Shown piece by piece: positions 46,891-58,111 of a DNA stretch of 64,000 nucleotides (positions are counted from its first letter, which is position 1; each line of letters begins with the position of its first letter). Both the position numbers and the translations under genes were made by a program. This DNA comes from Macrotrachela quadricornifera. Its lineage: Eukaryota > Rotifera > Eurotatoria > Philodinida > Philodinidae. The notes beneath the pieces were generated by a model. That model was not told the DNA's origin. It searched no databases and was given only the letters and a program-made list of their open reading frames with translations. The stretch spans positions 28,015 to 92,014 of the forward strand of contig JAJEKB010021989.1 in assembly GCA_022393335.1 (NCBI GenBank). Reading direction: 5' to 3'.

Positions 46891-49301
46891 ACAGTAATTT
46901 TAGAAATGACTTCATCCAGTATTCTTTTATCTATACATGAGATCTATGGATTTCATCCTCAGTTGTACCATGTATAATGCCAACCTATTTGCTTTACATT
47001 TACTAATCTACTAATTTTATTCATTACAGAATGAATTGATAATGAACGTGTAAGTAAAAAAATGCTTTTTTGATAAGTTTCTTTGGCACCATTAAAAGAT
47101 GTGCCTATTAAAAAATTAAGGCATACTAACTTAACATTGATATAAAATTGCAAAAATATGTGTAAAGAAAATACTTTTAATGACAAAAATGAATAAATGA
47201 ATAGCTGGAATAGACAGTAATACATATATATATAGGTAAATTAAAAATTTGCTTTTCAATTGTAAATTTCTCTTATTTTATTTCTAATTTATCTTTAAAA
47301 GATTGAAGAAACTACAGGTACTGTGACATACAAAATAAAAGTTGATGTTTTAAAAGAATTCCCTAACTCGTCGATTATTAATTCGTCGAATAATTTGCAT
47401 ATCACTCCAAGTTAACGTTTCCCAACACTCGATCGACCTCTTCTGAAAACAGACAAGAGGTGTGTATACTAGTGAGTAAGCAAATATGGTTTCTGTTTTT
47501 AATTCCTACCTTCTTCTATCACAGGATGCACAACAATGCTGCATACTTACTACAAATTATCAACAAGCAGCCACGCCATACCATCACTGAATATCAGAAT
47601 AAAATCGATGAAAAAAATAATTCATCGTTTGGAAAATGTGTGTATTGTTTGTTTCATGTATTATTTCACAAAACTTGTATATTTTTTGTTAAGGATTATA
47701 AATGATTCAAAATCGATCCTATTCAATAAACAATGAGTCAACAAATTAATTGTTCTAATAGACATAAACAATCGTAATTTTCTATTTCTCGTATTTTGTT
47801 GTGTTCCACAATAGAGGAAAAGAAATAGAGCGTTAGCTAACTCATGTTCATAAAATGATGAAATTTAAACTTTCGGTCATTTTCATCATTATTTTTCAAA
47901 GTTTCTTTGTCTAAAATCTGTTTTAGATTTTTTTATAAAACAGATGATTTAGATTTCCAATGAAGATGAAAACAACATTCAAAATAAGAAATTAACATGA
48001 TATTATGGATCTTATGTAGCGATTTCTAGCAAAGGAGATAGCTGTTTCAATATCTGTTAACAAATCTAAAAAGGAATACACGTGAAGCGTATAAAAACAA
48101 TCCATAAGAATATTACCTTCGAACTTTTTTTTTGAAAAAATTTAAACACTTGAACGTTCCGCAGTCATAGTAATGACATTTTATAATCTTACACTGAATT
48201 TTCGTACGATATATTTATTCTTATGCATAGCTGCGACAAAAAACAAAATAATGATAAAAGATTATTAAAATAGATAACATTAAAACTATTGAACCGCTTG
48301 CTTCGTTAAATTATCTTCTAATATTAGCATGAGCCGTAGGTATTTTCATTATTTAGTAAAAATATTATCCATCACTGATTTTGTTTTAATCGTAAGAAAA
48401 CAAATTGCCAGAAAAAGAATATTTCATAAGAAACAAATACAATCACGGGTGTTGCGAATGGGAGAGAGAAGTCGGGAATCGAGAATTCTCCTCGCACTAT
48501 TTGGCAGTTTTGTTTCTTTTGATCGATGATTTCCATGAATTTTCAAAAAATTTCTGATTTTCCCAAGTCTTTGCCATTTCATAACACTCCTAAGTACGAC
48601 AATTATCTATCGATAGATAAACAAGAAGTAAGCATCGATTGTCGAATTTTTGCCTTTCTTGAATATCTAATGTTGTTGAAAAACATACTACCTCCATCTT
48701 GTATCATCCTTAAGAGTGAACGATTGATACTCTAGAAATTAAAAAAGTGATATTACGCTGAGCGACATCTATAATAAATAGTGATTACATTTTAATAAGT
48801 TGAGCGTCCATGAACTTTTTATGTTCAAATTATTGTTAAGATATGAAATGAATTTTTTCTATTAATTTGTAAAATACTCTATAATTAAATATACAGGAAA
48901 TCATGATAACGTTGAATTCAAAAACTTCAACAACTCAGATACTGGTAGTTAATGTATTGGTTTATTTGAAATTAGTAAGATACAAACGCTTCCAAACCTT
49001 AAAGCGTATTCTATTTTCACAACATAGAAAAAATAGTTTTAGATAGAATCATACGTACAGAATCTACTTGTATGCATTCACGCACATGAGAAGAAATTTC
49101 TTGACTTCAGAAAAATTTTTGGAGAACTATGAGCACAAAATAGGGCTTGAGCTTCATGAATAGATTGCATGATTTATTTGGCACTAAAGAATAGTGCAAC
49201 TACTTTTTTCTTTTATTTTAATATTAGGAAAATTTTTTTAAAAGAATTTTTCTTCATTAGAAGAAAGTTTTCATTTCAACAGTAGATTCTGGGCCTCTGA
49301 A

Positions 49302-49510
49302 TAGAATGCTTTCTTGTCAATCTTTCGCTATTAGAAAGAATGAAATTCATTAATTGAAATATAATTTAGTTGTGATTTTGAAAATGACAGATAAGAAATC
49401 TACTAATAACATTTAATCTTGAATGACCAGTAATTAAAACAATAAGATTACATCTAATGGTCTTTTGTGTAAATCGTATCCATCAAATGAAACTCTAGAA
49501 ATCATTTATG
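49302..49510. repeat. Diverged dispersed repeat, copy 2
   Basis: Second member of the repeat described at 46466, in the same orientation. It is shorter, lacking the insert present in copy 1. Confidence 0.5.
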
Positions 49511-50579
49511 AAACAATTTGAACGACTTCCTTGACATTTATTTTTGAAAAACTTACCTTTGGTACTTTTCATTAGATTTTTTTTATATAGATCAATATCT
49601 TTGATTTTCCAACTAGGAATCTGCAAAGTGGTCTCGGATTCGGACTTGGAATCAGGACTAAAAGTTTTTTCACTCTAGTCTCGTTTAACTTATTTTTATC
49701 TTGTATGACAGTATATATTTTCATATTTTTTACTCTGTTCTGATTCATAAATCTGTAAATCGACTATTTTTGTTGGAAAATCTGATAAAAGTCTTATACA
49801 GATCGCGATTCTGTTATCAAGAATTAAACGTTTCTAGAAAATTAAGTAGATTTGGAAGTATACAAAAACATAATACACACAAATTTGATTCGATAGCAAC
49901 TTAAACATCTCTTTGACAATATTTTACCATTGTTTTACTATTTTTAATGTGAATAGCTTAGTTTTCATTGTTGTACTTATGCATATTTGAAAAAAACTCT
50001 CCTGGTTGTTACAAATAAAAAAAATAATCATAAAGTTTAAAGCTTGATCGTGAAAAAATTTCGAAACAAAGTCTAAAAATAGAATTTCTAGCCTTACAAA
50101 TCCTGAAGTACTTTTTCAGATTAAAAACATTCCTTTCATCCACTGACAATACTATCCCAGCCGACTTGTACAGCGGGTATGTGTAATTTGACAGGAAACC
50201 GATTCTAAATTTTGATATAAATGAGAATTTAACGTTTTCGCTGTCATCAGAATTGAAGTTGGAAAGAAGTCATTTTGCAGATTCTTATTTTCAACAGTGA
50301 AAATATGCTGTTTTTATTAAACATGAATATTCAACGTAAAATAATCCTTGTATTAACTAAAGCAGCTATTCGAGAGTATTCATCTTTATTTTTACTACAG
50401 AAAAATGTATATCTGCTTGAATGAAAATGAGTATATTCCACTAATAAATATATTGAATAATTATATTTCATTGTATCAATCTTATTCTCTTTTCAAAAAT
50501 AAATCCACACACATATATTATTTATAATGAGATAGGAAGAAGTGAAAGAACTTTTAAACAGTGCTCTCATTAAACATTA

Positions 50580-50849
50580 TTACAAATCCTTTTTTTTCGT
50601 AGTTTTAGTTTCATCTTGTCGTTTGCATAAAAGTGCTCGCGCAACTTTTGATGCATTTTCTTTTTTCAATGCGTTGGTAATAAATTGACCTGCATCAATT
50701 AATCGATCAAGATCAACACCTGTCTCATAACCAAGTCCANNNNNNNNNNTTTGTAAACCATCACGAGGACCAACTTCAAATATTCGAACAAAATTACTCG
50801 ATTGACGAATAGATAAAATAAAACAACGTGATACGATTCGAAATAACAT
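50580..50849 (-). CDS. HMGCL: Hydroxymethylglutaryl-CoA lyase, collapsed around an assembly gap
   Basis: The N-terminal side reads MLFRIVSRCFILSIRQ (a mitochondrial-type presequence) then FVRIFEVGPRDGLQ, the conserved start of the HMG-CoA lyase TIM barrel. Ten Ns (50740-50749) follow, and the frame resumes at GLGYETGVDLDRLIDAGQFI...ASKVARAL, the conserved C-terminal end. About 230 residues of the roughly 300-residue enzyme are missing between these blocks, so the gap stands for unknown sequence rather than 10 bp. The enzyme cleaves HMG-CoA to acetoacetate and acetyl-CoA in ketogenesis and leucine breakdown. The start is taken at ATG 50847-50849: an AG acceptor (50857-50858) lies only 7 nt upstream, so upstream in-frame codons are probably not translated. 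Third gene of the minus-strand cluster, 116 bp from the AMZ2 stop. Confidence 0.9.
   Translation of the reverse strand: MLFRIVSRCFILSIRQSSNFVRIFEVGPRDGLQXXXXGLGYETGVDLDRLIDAGQFITNALKKENASKVARALLCKRQDETKTTKKKDL
50740..50749. other. Assembly gap (10 N)
   Basis: A run of ten N inside HMGCL. The protein flanking it jumps from the first to the last conserved block, so the true gap must contain most of the gene, several hundred bases at least. Confidence 0.98.
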
Positions 50850-50965
50850 TCGAGTACTATTAAAAATTATCAAAATAATTTTTCTATCTAGAATATTTAA
50901 TAAAAATAATTCTCAAGATTATTTATTCTGTAAAAATGATAATTCTTCTCAAAAAAAATATTTAA
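50850..50965 (-). promoter_or_regulatory. Intercistronic region AMZ2-HMGCL
   Basis: 116 bp between the AMZ2 stop and the HMGCL ATG, with TTTTTAATAG 7 nt before the ATG. Candidate trans-splice site in a second operon-like cluster. Confidence 0.45.
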
Positions 50966-52101
50966 TTATTTTGACTTCAAACGTTTAGTTTTTTGCTCAT
51001 GTTCTTGATCAATATCTTTATTCTTGTTTGTTTTTATCATTTTTCTATCATTTTTTAATATTTCTAAACGATTTTTTAATAGATTAATTTCATCTTCAAA
51101 TTGATTTTCTATACAAAAATTTAATAATTGTTCATATCGTTGAATAAAATCAAATTGTCCCAATTGAGATAATTTTCTTAAATCAATTGGACATAAAAAT
51201 AATGGTTGTGAAAAATCTTCTTTTAAATGACCACTTCCATTCATTAAACATTGATAATAAATACAATGATCTATACCAAGTAAATGTCCTATTTCATGTG
51301 TAAGAAGACGACATGAACGAATTAATATTATTGTTGATGTTAATTTTGATTTTGTTTTTTTTATTTTCCAATCATACCAAAATTCCTCACCAAATATTAA
51401 ACAAGGATTATAACGAAAAAATGAAAAAGCTGCAACATGATTATTTCCTGCAGCTAAACCAGCAATAAATAAATCAGATTCATCGGAATAAAAATCATGT
51501 AAAGTTATAGCAACAAGACAACAAGCATCATTAGGTACGGAACGTTTTAATATATTAAGAACATTATTTACACATATTTGTGAATGTTTACTTTTTAAAT
51601 CATAACGTGTACGAAGAGTTATCTCTTTTTTTAAATCATTTTTACATTGAACTGTACCTGATATATGTAATTATGTTTAAATAATTAAAATGAAAAATAT
51701 ATTAACTTACATATCCATGATCGTTTTTTATCATTCCAATAAATATTTGTAAATAATGGAAGAAGTTTAACTTCCATTTGAAAAAAACGTTTTGTATAAT
51801 CAATTAAATGATCAATATTTAATATTGATAAACGATCATCATCGTCAAGTAATGTTAAATAAATATATTTTTTTAATAGTTCATTACTATCAATATATGG
51901 ACATTGTTTAAGAAATTTTGAATATGTTTGACCTTTTTCATTATAATTTGCTAACCAATCTAAATCACTTGTTGGAAATGGTAATGAATTAAATGAATTT
52001 TTAAATTCATTTGAAAACAAATTATCATTACCAAGTGCATTATCAATGTCTTTTTGTTGTGGTACACGAAAACCACGAGCAAATGATATTTTTTTTGGCA
52101 T
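50966..52101 (-). CDS. AMZ2: Archaemetzincin (AMZ2-like zinc metallopeptidase)
   Basis: Two exons, 51711-52101 and 50966-51657, joined in phase 1 across a 53-bp intron, giving 360 aa, the same length as human AMZ2. The catalytic motif LTHEIGHLLGIDHC (His251, Glu252, His255, His261) fits HExxHxxGxxHC, followed by x4-CLM with the Met-turn. Family members then have a second zinc site ending C-P-x-C; here it reads FLCPIDLRKL, so the fourth cysteine is aspartate. Archaemetzincins are soluble aminopeptidase-like enzymes with few known substrates. The last 45 residues are Lys/Glu-rich and probably unstructured. An AG acceptor (52110-52111) is 8 nt before the ATG. It lies 126 bp after NSMCE1 and 116 bp before HMGCL on the same strand. 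Confidence 0.95.
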
Positions 52102-52227
52102 TATTATTTCTAAATAAATGGGATAATAATAGAAAAATAGAATCTAGAAATTGGAATGCTCTATCTATCCTATATTTATAAACAATATACATATACATAT
52201 ATAACATAAAAGATGGAGAATTAAAGT
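52102..52227 (-). promoter_or_regulatory. Intercistronic region NSMCE1-AMZ2
   Basis: 126 bp between the NSMCE1 stop and the AMZ2 ATG, ending TTTATTTAG (AG 52110-52111) plus 8 nt of leader. Candidate trans-splice acceptor. Confidence 0.45.
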
Positions 52228-53947
52228 CTATTCATTATCATCATCACTTTCATTAATAATTCGACGATGTGATGATCGAATAGATCGATTAGTTGTACTA
52301 TTATTATGATCACTTGTTCTTGTTGTTCTTTGTTTTTTATTAATTGAACCTGTTGATTGTTGAGTATCATTTTCATCATTTATCTTTGTTCGTTTTAATA
52401 TACTATCAACATCTATTTTATTCCATTCTTGTTTACATGCTGGACATGGATATGTTACTTTTTTATTAGTTGTACTATTCGATGTATTAGATAATCGAAG
52501 AAAATATCGAGCAGCACATGAACGATGCATATGAACATCACATGAACTAAAATTTTCATTTAATAAATGTTAAATAAAAAATAATAATTTTTCTTTTCAA
52601 TAATAATATACCTATTTGAACAAACTAATCCTCGAATTAAAAGACGTGTACATATCTGACAATTATAAATATAATCTCTATATGTATCCATAATAAATGA
52701 TTGCATTTCTAATAAAGCTCGAGCATGTAATATAACAGTATTATTTGAACCACTTTCAATCCATTTATCACGTTGAAAACGTGCCATTGTTTCACTAAAT
52801 TCTTTTTGTGTCAGTTTTAAATCATTAGCAAGAATTGATTCAAATACTTCACGAGGTGATATACATCTAATATAGAAATAAAAAGATTAAGAAAAATAAC
52901 ATAAATTTTTTAACATATTTTTCGAATTATTTTCAGATCTTCTCATGTTTTGATTTTTGCTGATTATAGAATAACCTATCTAAGGGATTTGAATTCAATG
53001 AGTTAGAAGATTGTCAATTTTGAAATACAAAAGACTCCGAATATTTTTGTATTATTCTTTTGACTTTTTATTAGTATGTGAAGATGCTTTCTCTTGCTAT
53101 AGACATCAGATTTGATTATCAAATAATTAATCATACTACCATTCTCCATGTTTATTTTAATGTCAAATAAGAGAAAGAAAAATGACAATTGATTTTTTCG
53201 AAGTATAAGAATTCTCTAGCATAATTACACTAGACTATATGTATAGACGTATTAAGCACGAGCTACTCGACTCAGACTCAGCTTCCATCCATCCCCAATT
53301 ATATATACTAATAGCAATTAAATCAAATATTTTCTTTCAAAACAAAAAAGTAGACACCAATGGATTCTGAAGTATATTTAGAAACGGTGTCAGCCGGTAA
53401 TGCAGAAATTGATCCAGAGGAGAAAAAAAGCAATAATTTTGTCCCCATACTATTCGAACACAGTATTTCAAGCCCTTTTTCTCACATTGTCTCCGAATAT
53501 ATTTAGGATATGATGGAATTTTTGAATAATACTAAATATATTTTCATTCTATAAAATAAAATAAATTCTTACTAACTTTTCATCACTAGTAATAACCAAT
53601 TCAAGTAATTTTTCAAAAACTGCTGCTTCTTTTTCTGTATATGAACAATCCATTTTAACAAATTGTGGTTTAAAATTTTGTGTACATACAAAATAAATTT
53701 CATTTTCATATTCTTCACTTGCAACTTGTTTTATTTCAATACCATATTGATTAATATGTTTATTAATTAATGGTAATAAAGTATCTGTAAATGTACGAAT
53801 TTCATCTTTAATTTTTATTTTTAATTCATATCGATCACGTAAAGCACTTATAAGATCAATTAATTCATTTTGATTATAAGCACCATCATGAAGAAAATAT
53901 TGTATTAATTGTTTATGATAATCTTCAAGTATTGTTGATATTGACAT
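52228..53947 (-). CDS. NSMCE1: SMC5-SMC6 complex subunit NSE1 (NSMCE1), RING-like
   Basis: Three exons: 53577-53947, 52612-52866 and 52228-52546, giving 314 aa (human 266). NSE1 is the RING-type subunit that, with NSE3, forms a ubiquitin ligase module of the SMC5/6 DNA-repair complex. The N-terminal winged-helix region is followed by FSETMARFQRDKWIESG and HARALLEMQSFIMDTY, both family landmarks. The RING-like domain runs CQIC (193-196), RGLVCSNSSCDVHMHRSCAA, then YPCPACKQEW. The third cysteine pair is C-x4-C, whereas human NSE1 has C-x2-C; the extra residues fall at an exon junction. A Ser/Asn/Arg-rich tail of about 60 residues accounts for the extra length. The donor must be GAAAA/GTTAGT: the nearby GTAAG would give a stop. 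An acceptor TTTGTAG lies 6 nt before the ATG. Intron 1 (52867-53576) is 710 bp with nothing recognised. Confidence 0.92.
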
Positions 53948-54254
53948 TAGTCTCTACAAACATTGTTTCTTTTATTTTTTTTTAATATATAAATAGGAAA
54001 AAAAAACTTTCTTTTTTTACAATATATTTTATTTATTTATTTATTTTGATTCATGCAAGAAAAGAAGAAAAAAAAAATATTCGCACATATTGATGACAAG
54101 GAAAAACAATAAAAACAAAGGTGAAATGACTATAAGAAGAGAGACACAAAAGAGAGAAAGAAAATATATTGCAAGCAAAAAAAAAATATGACATGTTTAC
54201 ACAATTAATGTTGACTAGAAAGCATAAAAGAAAATTATATATATATATATATAT
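53948..54254. other. Spacer NSMCE1 to SOCS-box gene, with TA microsatellite
   Basis: 307 bp with A-rich tracts and a TA repeat at 54236-54254 touching the stop of the next gene. It should contain the 3'UTR of the SOCS-box gene and the NSMCE1 promoter or intercistronic region. Confidence 0.5.
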
Positions 54255-57155
54255 TTAAACAAATTGTGGTCTATAAGCTAAATAAGCTTTTAAATTGTCA
54301 GGTAAACGTAATTGTTTAATTTGTTTTCGATCAACATAACGTAAAATATTACGTCGTGTTACTTCTTTTAATGTTGTACATGTATATGGTAATGAATAAA
54401 CTTCAATAAGACGTACATTTGATGATGGTTCAATATTTTTTAAAATAGCTAATGTTGAACCACAATTTGATAATGATGGATATATATTAAATAATAGGGA
54501 AAATTCATTTGTAAATACAAATGGAGAAAAGAATGGACCACGATAATCGATTATACTACGTGTATGTAATAATGTGGACGAATTTAAAATATATAAAAAA
54601 TAATTTCGTTTTACACGTTGAAATATTGGAACTAAACAAAAATTTATTTTATTTATTCTAGATAATGATCATTAAACTATAGAAATGTAAGTCTAGCTAA
54701 GTATGTAATTGTACTCTATTCTCTATACAACTGTATTTTTCTTCTCTAAAATTTTCACTGAATAAATTCAGATAATCGATTAAAATATTCTTACGTGTGC
54801 ATAGAACAATAATAAGATGTCCATCATTAGTATATTCTACTCGATAAACTTTTGTTTTTAATGTATGATTTGAACAAACAAGTACACGATCTTTTTTTAT
54901 ATCAGTTATTTGACCACGAACTGTATCAAATTCTGCTAAACGTGAATGACCATAACGTGGATCAAATGAAAATCGTTGATCATAACCTAATAAATAATTT
55001 TAAAAAAAAATATTTCTTTTTCTTTTCTTTTCTTTTATAAACTTACGAGCTGGTGTTATACGAAGTATCACATAAGTTTTTATATCAAAAATAACAGTTA
55101 CTTCATGTGTTTGATGACTATATGAATGTTTATCTTCATAATCAGGTGTTATTAATAATTTTGTTCTATCAGGTGATATTAAACATGTATATGATCTTGC
55201 ATTAAAACGATGTGCAACTGAATTAAATTTTCGAACAATACGACTATTCCATGTGGATGATGATGATATTAAAGAAAATGTTGGAGATGATGATGATGGT
55301 AATAAAACAGAATCTCCATTATTATTCATACAATTACATGATGATGATGATAATGATGATAAATATGGTGTTGAACGATGTTTAGAATCATGAATTAAAT
55401 TATTTTGTTGATTTTTATTATTAACTAATTCATTTGTATTTGAAATTGAATATGAACGTGTATTGTTTGTATTTGAACTAAATAAATAAATATTTAAAAT
55501 AAAATAAATCTAATTTTAGTATTATATGCAATCAAAATCTATCAAATATCGCAATTTTTATTTAGCATAGCATATCAATATTAGCAACGAGAAAAATAAC
55601 ACAAACTACTTATTTTATCTTTCAAAAGTAGAATTTATAATGGGATGGATAATTTAGATTTAATTTAATATATTTTACAGAATAGTCATTTTAATTGATT
55701 AACTCTCATTAGTATATAATGTTAATCGAATAAAATTTTGGGTTCATGCAAATATTATATCAAATTTAAGCTGATACTTTTTCTTTTTGTATCTTTATTA
55801 AAATTGTAGGATCGAATACATCTGTAATTTAAATTTCGAATACTATTTGTTAAATATATTAAAAGAAAATTACTCACCGACTCGCCGATTTCCCAAATCG
55901 GGTTCTCGACATAGTCGATGTTACTGTCGTATTGTTAGTATTATTATTAGCATTATTAGCAGCAATACTAGTTGAAGCAGTTACCAATGTACATCGAGCT
56001 GAACCAGTTAAATATGAAGCTTTTTTTGTATTGTCAACAAATTCATATGCATCATTTTGCATATCCAAATGATATTTTGTATCATTTAATAATGAACATG
56101 ATTTAATAGGTGAACGTTGTGGTTCACTTGTATGATAAGCACTTAATATTGCTGTTTGCATTAATGAACTATGTCGATTTGGTGGAATATTAATACGTGG
56201 TGGTGATTCATTAATTGATGATGTTGAAATTGGACTAGATGATGATTGTTGTTGTGATATTGGTGATGATTTAGGTCGTTGTGATTGTCGATGAAAACAT
56301 GTACATTTTCGAGATGATTTTATTTCAGATAATTCAGTAGGTACAGGACGATCGAATACAAATATTTCTACCTATTTTATATTTAAAAATATAATACAAA
56401 AAAAAAACAAAAAATTTTACTTCGTTATTTCCTTTCCATAATTGAAAGACAATAAATTCGTCACAGCATGCAATTACACGATTTAAACGATGTATACGAT
56501 CACGTACAGTATTGTCATTAGTACGATAACGTTCAATATTTGATGGTACAGTTAATATAATATCATCTGCTCCATGTTCAGTTAAAATAAATTGTGCATC
56601 ACCAAGACGTGTTAAACTTTTAAAAAATCTTCCATTTACGTAATATATTGGTTTAGGATGTAAACGACGTGAATCAAGATCATTTGATGGAACTGTCGAT
56701 GAACATGTTACTGTAGATGATGAACTTGATAAAGTCATTGCTGAACCAACTAAAGCTGATGCTGATGGATTATTATTATTACGAATATTGGGTTTATTTA
56801 TTGAGAATGTTAATGTTGAAGGTACGGATGTTGATGTTAACTGAGTTTTTGTTTGAACAATAAAATCATTTGTTAATGATAATGATGTTGATACAAATGA
56901 TGTTGGAGTAGAAAATGAACTTGATGAAAGTGATGGGAGAACAGATGATATTGTACTATTATTAGTATTATTATTATTATTATTATTTGAAGATATTTCA
57001 CAACTAGTATCGGTACTAAATTGATTAAAATGTCCAAAACGACGTGCATCATAATAAATCCATTTTTGATAAGGAATAACAACGATTTTACGTGCACCAG
57101 GTGGTTGTGGAACACCAGGTAATTGTTTTTTATTGACTGTTATTCCGTTACCCAT
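54255..57155 (-). CDS. Large protein with propeller-like middle and SOCS-box-like C-terminus
   Basis: Five exons: 56421-57155, 55878-56371, 55047-55477, 54795-54986 and 54255-54631, giving 742 aa. The N-terminus (PPGARKIVVIPYQKWIYYDARRF) leads into a Ser/Asn/Thr low-complexity region, then a conserved-looking block (KPIYYVNGRFFKSLTRLGDA, VIACCDEFIVFQLWKGNNEV). After another Ser/Asn-rich stretch comes a beta-rich region with propeller-like text (YTCLISPDRTKLLITPD, VTVIFDIKTYVILRITPA, YRVEYTNDGHLIIVLCT). The last 45 residues, TLKEVTRRNILRYV-to-RLPDNLKAYLAYRP, fit a SOCS box: BC-box-like TLxxxTxxxI (Thr where Cys is usual) and an RLP Cul5-box-like element. I infer a substrate receptor for an elongin B/C-CUL5 ubiquitin ligase. 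I cannot name the orthologue. An AG acceptor directly abuts the ATG (57156-57157). The gene model is secure; the function is inferred. Confidence 0.75.
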
Positions 57156-58111
57156 CTAAAATGATAAACAATAAAATAAAAATGCAAGAAAAGAAAACAA
57201 TCAAGATAAACTCTTCTGCCTTAATATACATCTCGCAAGAATCACTTCGAATAAAAATTTTTTCCGAGATAAATAAACAAACAAACAACAATAATAATAA
57301 TAATAATAATATTAATAATAAGACTTTTTTTTCTTTATATTTCTCATTTACAAAAGAAATAAAAGAGAAAAAAAATGAAATAAGAGAAAGTAATATTTTT
57401 TTTTGTCGTATTCTAATCCAAAAAACGACTAAAGAAAAGAAGAAAAAAAAACAAATATAGAAGATCTTGCAAAAAAAAATGTGAAAAGTCCATTATTCTA
57501 TTAAATTGAAATACACACATCAATAATAAGTCAATTTTTTGTCTGTATGATAGAAAACAAAAAACAAAAAACAAAAAGATCGTCGTAATTGAAAGAAAAA
57601 AAAACAAAATTTAACAACACGGCACACAATACAATTAATAAATGAATATTGTACAAATTCGATACACAAAATATCATTCCAGTGGAGACAAAGCACACAT
57701 AAATATATATATATATATATTTAAGATGTGCATGATATTGTAAAAAAAAACACAAAAAAAAGGCAAGAAAAGACGCTGTACAAACAACAACAAAAAATAT
57801 ATAAATAAAGAAAAAAGAGACTAGAGACAAGAGAAATAGGAATAATGGTGGGATTTGAAATGAATTGCACACGCACACAGTTTTTTTTTCAGATCAACAA
57901 ATAAATTCCATTTTTTTTTCTTTTTTTTTGAGCTATTTAACTACAGAGAAGAAAAAAAACACATTTATATATAAAGTAAAGCAGCAAAAGCAGCCTGAGA
58001 TGACAAATAAATGTAGAAGTGAGTACGTATATATATGTGTTTTACAATGTTAGACAATAATATCACAATATGCGAAAAGAAAAAATTTGTGCTTTTATTC
58101 TTTTTTTTTTT
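57156..58111. other. Spacer with simple-sequence tracts
   Basis: 956 bp between the SOCS-box gene start and the MBD5/6 stop, both minus strand. Contains AAT repeats (about 57289-57318), AAAAAAC repeats (about 57551-57577) and a TA run (57703-57720). ORFs here are composition artefacts. It should contain the MBD5/6 3'UTR and the SOCS-box gene promoter. Confidence 0.55.

Larger units (their letters stand above)
46008..50579. other. Gene-poor region with a diverged direct repeat
   Basis: 4.6 kb without a supported gene. The ORFs here (for example 46107-46295, 46959-47225, 47460-47736, 48329-48735, 49701-49904) lack protein-like composition and any splice-linked partner. Two related segments at about 46466-46680 (extending to about 46890) and 49302-49510 form a diverged direct repeat, listed separately. 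Confidence 0.55.

Noticed and set aside
47460..48735. Several ORFs of 65-80 aa
   Set aside because: Mutually overlapping, random composition, no splice signals linking them into a gene.
56873..57115. 80-aa minus-strand ORF rich in His/Leu/Ile
   Set aside because: Shadow frame of the first exon of the SOCS-box gene.
57161..57878. ORFs of 62-115 aa on both strands
   Set aside because: Built from A-, T- and AAC-rich simple repeats; composition artefacts.
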